Below, one piece after another: positions 57,786 through 64,000 of a stretch of DNA of 64,000 bases. The stretch is from Hymenobacter sp. PAMC 26628 (GTDB lineage Bacteria > Bacteroidota > Bacteroidia > Cytophagales > Hymenobacteraceae). Below the pieces are notes generated by a model. That model was given only the letters and a program-made list of their open reading frames with translations. It searched no databases and was not told where the DNA came from. The stretch spans positions 4,278,001-4,342,000 of the forward strand of contig NZ_CP014304.1 of the NCBI RefSeq assembly GCF_001562275.1, given 5' to 3'. The position numbers and the translations under genes are program-made. The first letter of the stretch is position 1. Every line of letters begins with the position of its first letter.

Positions 57786-60260
57786 TTAGAACCGGTAGCC
57801 CACCGTGGTCAGGAACTGGCGGGGCGGGATGGGGTTGATGCTGTAGCGGTCGTGCACCAGGTAGTTCAGCGCGTTGGTGACGTTGGACACCTTGGCCAGG
57901 AGGGAGAAGTGCTCGAAGGCGTAGCCCGCCGACAGGTCGACGGTGGTGAAGCCGCTCAGGGCAATGAGGCGATTGTACACCGGCGCCTGGCCCACCGTGT
58001 TGTTGTTGCCGCCCAGGCGCTGGCCGGTGTAGAAGGCCGAGGCCCCCAGCTTGAGGCCCCGCAGGCCGGGCTGGGTGAAGGTGTAGAAAAGCGCGGCGTT
58101 GGCGGTGTGGGCCGGGTTGTTGGTGAGGCGCTCGCCCTCCACGGGGCTACCCGCCACGCCGGCCGTGTGGGTGTAGCGGGCGTAGTTGTAGGCGTAGCCC
58201 ACGTTGAAGTACAGGTTGGTGGCGAAGCTGCCGCTGATGTCCACGTCCACCCCGTCGCTGGTGGTTTCGCCGGTCAGCTCCTTGATGTTGGTGTTGCCGT
58301 TGGGCTTGCCGTACTGGTCGAGGGCCGCGATTTGGGCAAAGTTGCCGTTGCGGTAGCGGTACACGGTGGCGTTGGCAAACAGGCGGCTGCCGAACAGCTC
58401 CGTCTTGGCCCCGGCCTCGTACTGGTTCACCAGCGAGGGCGACAGGTTCTGGAGGTAAATGTCGGTGCCGGTGTTGACGATGAAGTTGTTGGCGTAGCTG
58501 GCGTAGAACGAGAGCGTGGGCAGGGGCTGGTAAATCAGCGCGCCTTTGGGCGAAAACGCCTTGTCCCGCTTGTCGGCGGCCACGCCGCCGCGTTCGCGCT
58601 GCTGGTCGAGGTTGGCAATGGTGGTTTGCCGCGTGTTCTGGTACGAGTAGCGCACGCCGGCCAGCACCTTAAACTTGGGCGTGAGCGTAACCAAGTCCTG
58701 CACGTAGCCCCCGAAGCGGTACGAAGGCGAGGTGGTGCGGGCCGTGTCGATGATGCCGGGCACGTCCAGGCGCTCCTCGTACTTCGCGCGGTCGATGAGG
58801 TTGATTTTGTCGTAGGCCGGGCCCACCTTGCCGCTGGCATCCTGGTACTTGAACGTGGTGGTGGTGCTCACGATGCGCAGCGCGTCGGCCCCCACCAGCA
58901 GCTGGTGGTGCAGGAAACCCGTGTCGAACTTGCCGTTCAGGTTCAGCTGGGCGTTGTAGTTGCGCTCACTGGTGTTGGCGGCGCTCAGGGTGCGGGTGTA
59001 GTCGCCGTTGGCAGCAATGGTGTTGTTGGGCACGGCCGCCCCGAAGCCGTGCACGCGGGTGTCCTGCACGCCGGCAATGGCGCTCAGCCGCCACTGGTCG
59101 GAAAAGCGGTGGTTGAGCACGGCCGAGCCGCTGGCCTGGTCCGTCACGTTGTAGGCCCACGCCGTGTTGATGAAGCGCGCGCGCGGCGCGGCGTCCGGCA
59201 GCCGGGCGTCGGTGTTCTGGTTGATGATGCCCACGCCCGCATCGGGCGTGAGGTTGGAGCGCAGGTAGTCGCCCTGCACCAGCAGGTCGGTTTTCTCCCC
59301 GAGCTTGTAGCGCAGCGAGGGGTTCACGTACAGGCGCTTCTGGGTCACCACGTCGCGGTAGCTTTGGGCGTTTTCGTAGGTGCCCACCACCCGGAAGGCC
59401 AGGTTTTTGGTGAGCGGCCCGTACACGTCCACCATCGGCTTGTAGAAGCCGTAGCTGCCGGCGCGCATCTCCACCGCGCCGCCCCACTCGTAGCGCGGCT
59501 TCTTGGTGACCATGTTGATAACCAGCCCGCCCGATACGTTGCCGTAGAGCAGGGCCGCCGCGCCCTTCAGCACTTCCACCGATTCCAGGGTGCTGGCATC
59601 GGGGAAGCCCTGGGTGTTGGACAGCAGCCCGTTCTTGAAGATGCTGCCGCCCGCGCCGCCCACGCCGATGCTGGAGCCCCGGGCCGAAAACGTTTCGGCC
59701 ACGCCGCCGCGCTGCTGCGTCAGCGATACGCCGCTCACGTTGCGCAGCGCATCGCCGAGGCGGTTCACCTGCTGGTCGGCAATCACGGTGCTGCTCACCA
59801 CCCCAATGCTTTGGGGCAGGTCGAGGGGCGCAAGGTCACTCTTGCTGGCCGTGGCCCGCCGGTTGATGACGCTGGTGGCCGTCACGACCACCTCCTGGAG
59901 CCGGGCCGCGTTTTCGCTCAGCGCAAAATCAGCCCGGGTAACCTGGCCGGCTTCTACCGCCACGGTTTGCTGCTGGGGCTGCAAGCCCACGAACGACACT
60001 TGCAGCACGTGGGGCCCCGGCTCGACGCCGATGATCTGGAACGAGCCATCCTCGGCCGTGTTGGCGCCCTTGCCCAGCTTGGGGATGCCGACGCTCACAA
60101 AAGCCGCCGGCTGGCCGTCGCTGGTGCGGATGACGCCCTTGATGGCACCCGGCCGCTGGTGCAAGCGGGTGGCCGGAGTGCCGGCCGGGGCCAGCTGGGC
60201 CTGCCCCAAAGCCGGCAAAAGGAAGGCCGCCGCCACCGTGGAAAGTAAGATTTTGCGCAT
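57786..60260 (-). CDS. TonB-dependent siderophore receptor
   Basis: The product is 824 residues. A signal peptide is followed by a CarboxypepD sandwich (AIKGVIRTSDGQPAAFVSVG, about 38-115), then a plug with LPQSIGVVSSTVIADQQVNR and VEVLKGAAALLYGNVSGGLV, and a 22-strand barrel ending FLTTVGYRF. The LPQSI and GVGGAGGSIF-type blocks fit the siderophore subgroup (FhuA/FecA-like). It imports ferric siderophore with TonB energy. It forms an operon with the downstream PepSY gene and has a promoter overlapped by a Fur-like operator. Which siderophore is used is not known. Confidence 0.9.
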   Translation of the reverse strand: MRKILLSTVAAAFLLPALGQAQLAPAGTPATRLHQRPGAIKGVIRTSDGQPAAFVSVGIPKLGKGANTAEDGSFQIIGVEPGPHVLQVSFVGLQPQQQTVAVEAGQVTRADFALSENAARLQEVVVTATSVINRRATASKSDLAPLDLPQSIGVVSSTVIADQQVNRLGDALRNVSGVSLTQQRGGVAETFSARGSSIGVGGAGGSIFKNGLLSNTQGFPDASTLESVEVLKGAAALLYGNVSGGLVINMVTKKPRYEWGGAVEMRAGSYGFYKPMVDVYGPLTKNLAFRVVGTYENAQSYRDVVTQKRLYVNPSLRYKLGEKTDLLVQGDYLRSNLTPDAGVGIINQNTDARLPDAAPRARFINTAWAYNVTDQASGSAVLNHRFSDQWRLSAIAGVQDTRVHGFGAAVPNNTIAANGDYTRTLSAANTSERNYNAQLNLNGKFDTGFLHHQLLVGADALRIVSTTTTFKYQDASGKVGPAYDKINLIDRAKYEERLDVPGIIDTARTTSPSYRFGGYVQDLVTLTPKFKVLAGVRYSYQNTRQTTIANLDQQRERGGVAADKRDKAFSPKGALIYQPLPTLSFYASYANNFIVNTGTDIYLQNLSPSLVNQYEAGAKTELFGSRLFANATVYRYRNGNFAQIAALDQYGKPNGNTNIKELTGETTSDGVDVDISGSFATNLYFNVGYAYNYARYTHTAGVAGSPVEGERLTNNPAHTANAALFYTFTQPGLRGLKLGASAFYTGQRLGGNNNTVGQAPVYNRLIALSGFTTVDLSAGYAFEHFSLLAKVSNVTNALNYLVHDRYSINPIPPRQFLTTVGYRF

Positions 60261-60290
60261 CGGGCTATTTAGAATGATTCAAAACTGATG

Positions 60291-60323
60291 CAAAACTAGC
60301 GCATTGTTTAGACACATTCCAAA
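60291..60323 (-). promoter_or_regulatory. Promoter of the siderophore receptor (TTTG-N21-TAGTTTTG)
   Basis: On the minus strand TTTG (60320-60323) and TAGTTTTG (60291-60298) are 21 bases apart, the same spacing as at the sulfur locus. The transcript would begin near 60284, 24 bases before the start codon. Confidence 0.65.
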
Positions 60324-60328
60324 TAAAT
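60303..60328. promoter_or_regulatory. Fur-like operator overlapping the receptor promoter
   Basis: ATTGTTTAGA and TCCAAATAAAT form an imperfect inverted repeat around CACAT, similar to the Bacteroidota Fur pattern ATTTAGA...TCTAAAT. It covers the -33 element and spacer, where bound Fur would block transcription. Similarity is partial. Confidence 0.45.
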
Positions 60329-60568
60329 TTTCATCAAAAACTTATTATCCCTCCAATTGCAGTTGGACTGACAAGGCCGGTTTGGGCAATTTCCCGGGGC
60401 GGGCGGGCAAAGTCTTCGCAGTGGCCTCCGTAGGCACTGCACACCCATCAGGCTAGCTTTTACGGGGTTTAAACAGGATTTTTCTCTGCTTTTAAGCCCG
60501 CGGCGGGCGGCGCATGGATGGGCATTCTATCTTTATTGGTTGCTATCCCCGTCCTCGATAAATACCAA

Positions 60569-63500
60569 GTGAAAACACTCTTTATGCTTCTGGGCGTAGC
60601 GTTGCTGGGGCCCCTGGCCCACGCGGCGCCCGTCCACCACGCCAGCGCCGCCCCCGCGCCCACCCTCGAATTCATTGAGAACAAAGGCCAATGGGCCGCG
60701 CCCGTGCGCTACGCCGCAGCCGTGCCCGGGGGCCGCCTGTTTGCCGAGGCCGACGGGTTGCGGTTCGCCTTGTTCAGCGACGTAGACCTGCCTGGGCACC
60801 GCGCCCACCCGGCGCCCGAGGCCCCCGTGCGCGCCCACGCCCTGGACCTGCGCTTTGCGGGCGCGGCCCCGGCCCGCATCACCCCCGAGGGCCCCACGGC
60901 CGAGCGGCGCAACTACTTCCTGGGGGCCGATGCGGCGCACTGGGCCCGGGGCGTGCGCAGCTACCGGCAATTGCACTACGCCGGGCTGTGGCCGGGCGTG
61001 GACGCGCGCTTTTACGAAAACGCTCAGCAGCAATTGGAGTACGATTTTGAGGTGGCTGCCGGGGCTAATGCGGCCGCCATCGGCCTGCGCCACGCCGGCG
61101 CCGACGCCGTGCGCCTGGCCCCCGACGGCCGCTTGCAGGTGCAAACCAGCGCCGGCACCCTGGAGGAGCTGGCTCCCCAGGCCTGGCAAACCGATGCCCA
61201 GGGCCAGCGCCAGCCCGTGGCCTGCCGCTACGCGCTGAGCGGCGACGTGGTGCATTTCGCCCTGGGGCCCTACGACCACACCCGCGCCCTGACCATCGAC
61301 CCGGTGGTGGTCTTTGCCACCTACACCGGCTCGCTGGCCAACAACTGGGGCTTCACGGCGACGTACGATGCGCAGGGCAATTTGTACTCCGGCGGCATTG
61401 CCTTCGGGCCCGGCTACCCGGCCACGGTGGGGGCCTATAAAACCACGTTCGGGGGCGTGATTGACATGGCCCTGATCAAGTACAACGTGGCCGCCAACGG
61501 CGCCTCGGCCCGCGTGTGGGCCACCTACCTGGGCGGCACCCGCGCCGACTACCCCCACAGCCTGGTGGTGAACGGCCGCGGCGAGCTGCTGGTGCTGGGC
61601 ACCACGGCCTCGGCCGACTTTCCCACCACGGCGGGGGCCCTGCAACGCACCTTCGGGGGCGGCACCGTAGCCGACCCGTTTGGCGACGGCACGGCGTACG
61701 AGATTCCGGGCTCCGACTTGGTTATCAGCCGTTTCAGCGCCGATGGGGCAGCCCTAGCGGGCAGCACCTACCTGGGCGGCAGCGGCAACGACGGCCTGCT
61801 GCCGCTCCAACCCTTCAGCAGCGTGGTGCAGCTGGCCCATAATTACGGCGACTCGTTCCGGGGCGACATTGGGGTGGACGCGGCCGGCAACGTGTACGTG
61901 GCCTCGTGCACGTCGTCGAGCAACTTCCCGGTGGCGCGCGGCTTCCAAAGCACCTACCGCGGCGGCACCTCCGATGGGGTGGTGTGCAAGCTGAACGCGG
62001 GCCTGACCAGCCTGCTGTGGGGCAGCTACCTGGGCGGCAGCGCCTCCGACGCGGCCTACTCGCTGCAAGTGGCGCCCGGCAGCGGCGAGGTGTACGTGGC
62101 CGGCGGCACGCTCAGCCCCGACCTACCGGCCACGGCGGGGGCCCTGCACCCGGGGGCCCTGGGCGGGGTGGATGGCTTCGCGGCCCGCATCAGCGCCGAC
62201 GGCACCACCCTGCGCCGCACTACCTACCTGGGCACCAGCGCCTACGACCAGGCGTACTTCCTGCAACTCGGCTCCGACGGCGGGGTGTACACGCTGGGCC
62301 AAACGCTGGGGGCCTACCCCACCACCGCCGGCCTGTACCAAAATGCCAACGGCCGGCAGTTCATCCATAAACTGAGCGCCGACCTGGCCCAGACGCAGCT
62401 GGCCACGGTGTTCGGCAGCGGCCGGGCCAGCGTGGACATCGCGCCCACCGCCTTTTTGGTGGACCGCTGCGACCGGGTGTTTGTGTGCGGCTGGGGCGGC
62501 ACCAGCAACCTGGCGGGGGCGGCGTACCTGAGCGCCAATGCGGGCGGCTCGACCTACAACCTGCCCGTGACGGCCGACGCGGCCCAGCGCACCACCAACG
62601 GCAGCAACTTCTACCTGGCCCAGTTCGCGGCCGGCCTCACGGCCCTGGGCTACGGCACGTACTTCGGCAACACCAGCACCGCCAGCATCGGCGAGCATGT
62701 GGACGGCGGCACCTCGCGCTTCGACCCGCGGGGCGTTGTCTACCAGGCGGTTTGCTCGTGCTTCACCACCACCGGCTTCCCCATTCCGCCGGGCGTGAAC
62801 ACCTATTCGCCCACCAACGGCAGCGCCGGCACCTGCAACAACGCGGCGTTCGTGCTCAACTTCCAGCCCGACATTGCCCAGGCCGGTGCCGACCAGGAGC
62901 GCTGCCTTACCGCGGGGCCCCTGGCCTTGGTGGGCAGCCCGGGCGGCGGCACCTGGGCCGGCGACGGCGTGAGCGGCAGCGCGGCAGCGGGCTTCGTCTT
63001 CAACCCCACCGCGGCCGGTGCGGGGCCCCACGTGCTCACCTACACCGTGGCCAGCACCGGCGACTGCACCACCAGCTCGGCACGGCGCATCACGGTGACG
63101 GCGCCACCCACGGCCACGTTTGCCGCGCTGCCGCAGGCGGCGTACTGCCTGCCCGCCATTACCTACGGCGCGGGGGCCCCCACCGCGCCCACCGGCCCGG
63201 CGCCGGTACCGCTGGCGGGCACGCCGGCGGGCGGCGTGTTTTCGGGCCCCGGCGTGAGCGGCAGCGTGGCCACGGGCTTCGTGTTCGACCCCAAGGCTAC
63301 CGGCAATGGCACTTTCACCCTCACCTACACCTACGACACGGGCTGCCCCAGCATTGCTACCCAGCAGGTGAGCGTGCTGCGCATCACGGAAGTGGGGCCC
63401 CAAACGCAGTTTTGTGCCAACGCCGCGCCCACGGCCCTGGTGGCCAGCCCCGCCGGCGGCACCTGGAGCGGGCCCGGCGTGGGCGGCAGCGTCGCGGGCT

Positions 63501-64000
63501 ACTCCTTCGACCCCGCCAAGGCCAGCCCGGGCGCCAACGCCCTCACCTACACCGTGGGGGCCCCGGGCGGGAGCTGCGCCGCCACCCTCACCCGCGTGAT
63601 TACGGTGAACCCGGTGCCGGCCATTGCCTTCGCGCCCGTGCCGGTGCTGTGCACCAACAACCCCGCGCCGCAGCTGCTGGCGGCCACACCGGCCGGTGGC
63701 TACTGGGCGGGTTTCGGGGTGTTCTATTCCGGGAGTGCTTACTACTTCACGCCCACTACCGCCGGCACTTTTCAACTGAGGTACTCCGTTTCGACCGGGC
63801 AGTGCGCCGTCGATGCCATGCTGGCCATCACGGTGGCCAACCCCGTGGCCGCCCAAGTGCCGGCCGATACGCTGCTGTGCCCGGGCAGCACCCGGCCGTT
63901 TGCCCTGCGCGGGGCCCCGGCGGGCGGCACCTGGAGCGGGCCGGGCGTGAGCGGCAACGCCGCTACGGGCTACGTGTTCACGCCGCCGGCGGGGTTTAGC
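60569..64000 (+). CDS. Giant SBBP/Ig-like surface protein, copy 2 (continues past the window)
   Basis: The frame opens with a GTG (60569) and stays open to the last base, giving more than 1,140 residues. It repeats the plan of the 52643-56167 protein: signal peptide (VKTLFMLLGVALLGPLAHAA), DUF7948-like EFIENKGQW, propeller words such as YLGGSGNDGL and NFPVARGF, and then at least five Ig-like repeats of the form PAGGTWSGPGVSGN...GYVFTP. The DNA is nearly identical to copy 1 over some stretches (for example around 61171-61230). A GTG start is used because the first in-frame ATG (60584) would cut the signal peptide. The missing end probably carries the T9SS domain. Confidence 0.85.
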   Translation, partial: MKTLFMLLGVALLGPLAHAAPVHHASAAPAPTLEFIENKGQWAAPVRYAAAVPGGRLFAEADGLRFALFSDVDLPGHRAHPAPEAPVRAHALDLRFAGAAPARITPEGPTAERRNYFLGADAAHWARGVRSYRQLHYAGLWPGVDARFYENAQQQLEYDFEVAAGANAAAIGLRHAGADAVRLAPDGRLQVQTSAGTLEELAPQAWQTDAQGQRQPVACRYALSGDVVHFALGPYDHTRALTIDPVVVFATYTGSLANNWGFTATYDAQGNLYSGGIAFGPGYPATVGAYKTTFGGVIDMALIKYNVAANGASARVWATYLGGTRADYPHSLVVNGRGELLVLGTTASADFPTTAGALQRTFGGGTVADPFGDGTAYEIPGSDLVISRFSADGAALAGSTYLGGSGNDGLLPLQPFSSVVQLAHNYGDSFRGDIGVDAAGNVYVASCTSSSNFPVARGFQSTYRGGTSDGVVCKLNAGLTSLLWGSYLGGSASDAAYSLQVAPGSGEVYVAGGTLSPDLPATAGALHPGALGGVDGFAARISADGTTLRRTTYLGTSAYDQAYFLQLGSDGGVYTLGQTLGAYPTTAGLYQNANGRQFIHKLSADLAQTQLATVFGSGRASVDIAPTAFLVDRCDRVFVCGWGGTSNLAGAAYLSANAGGSTYNLPVTADAAQRTTNGSNFYLAQFAAGLTALGYGTYFGNTSTASIGEHVDGGTSRFDPRGVVYQAVCSCFTTTGFPIPPGVNTYSPTNGSAGTCNNAAFVLNFQPDIAQAGADQERCLTAGPLALVGSPGGGTWAGDGVSGSAAAGFVFNPTAAGAGPHVLTYTVASTGDCTTSSARRITVTAPPTATFAALPQAAYCLPAITYGAGAPTAPTGPAPVPLAGTPAGGVFSGPGVSGSVATGFVFDPKATGNGTFTLTYTYDTGCPSIATQQVSVLRITEVGPQTQFCANAAPTALVASPAGGTWSGPGVGGSVAGYSFDPAKASPGANALTYTVGAPGGSCAATLTRVITVNPVPAIAFAPVPVLCTNNPAPQLLAATPAGGYWAGFGVFYSGSAYYFTPTTAGTFQLRYSVSTGQCAVDAMLAITVANPVAAQVPADTLLCPGSTRPFALRGAPAGGTWSGPGVSGNAATGYVFTPPAGFS

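Larger units (their letters stand above)
60261..60568. other. Divergent regulatory gap between receptor and second giant surface protein
   Basis: About 308 bases. The left part holds the receptor promoter and Fur-like box. The middle has small stems such as CCAATTGCAGTTGG (60353 region) and GCAGTG/CACTGC near 60418-60440. On the right, TATCTTTA at 60528-60535, close to a -7 box, may serve the surface-protein gene. No coding sequence was seen. Confidence 0.5.

Noticed and set aside
57660..60248. 862-codon plus-strand frame opposite the siderophore receptor
   Set aside because: Antisense to a well-conserved receptor; no recognisable domain.

Overview
The window looks like chromosome of a high-GC member of the Bacteroidota, most likely Hymenobacter or a close relative (inference). 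Grounds: GC-rich coding sequence; SusC-like/CarboxypepD-type outer-membrane receptors; type IX secretion C-terminal domains on exported proteins; Bacteroidota -33/-7 promoters of the form TTG-N21-TAnnTTTG; DUF1800/DUF1501 and DUF7948/SBBP proteins; and a striking abundance of the palindrome GGGGCCCC. Bases 1-2042 and the middle of 21078-22283 are visibly more AT-rich than the rest and may be recent arrivals.

Layout. 1-2042 (minus): a porin-like barrel, a small phosphate-binding-like periplasmic protein and a membrane sensor cut by the window edge. 2043-3107: about 1 kb of decayed sequence. 3108-20990: mostly ordinary genes, including a secreted glucose/sorbosone-dehydrogenase-like protein, alkyladenine glycosylase, two CarboxypepD/exported proteins, asd, def, a DUF1800/DUF1501 pair, an SDR, a cupin, a TonB-domain protein, an alpha/beta hydrolase and an aldehyde dehydrogenase. 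21046-22871: a two-gene AAA ATPase plus small PD-(D/E)XK-like protein, the best candidate for an undescribed defence or toxin system. 22980-36824: frameshifted pirin, Gfo/Idh/MocA oxidoreductase, DUF4136 protein, aldo/keto reductase, dxs, a large outer-membrane barrel, a flippase-like membrane protein and an erythromycin-esterase/CarboxypepD fusion. 37380-43269: a sulfur-assimilation locus with promoter, SAM-I-like riboswitch, a Cys-rich leader peptide, metY, metX and an SsuABC-type transporter. 43313-52568: a metalloprotease-like protein coupled to a second Gfo/Idh/MocA gene, an esterase, LD-carboxypeptidase, M28 peptidase, cysS and an EEP hydrolase. 52643-64000: two paralogous giant SBBP/Ig-like surface proteins flanking a siderophore receptor/PepSY operon with a Fur-like site.

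The most unusual large-scale feature is a set of long, nearly perfect palindromes in the gaps between genes. Family I (core GTCATGCWGARCGCAG, then GAAGCATCT and its inverted copy) occurs six times full length, with shortened derivatives that seem to have become terminators. Family II (core CGTTGTCAGTTG) occurs twice between genes and once in frame inside cysS, where it adds 34 residues to cysteinyl-tRNA synthetase. Several unrelated palindromes occupy similar places. All calls are from reading sequence and supplied translations; no database search was run.
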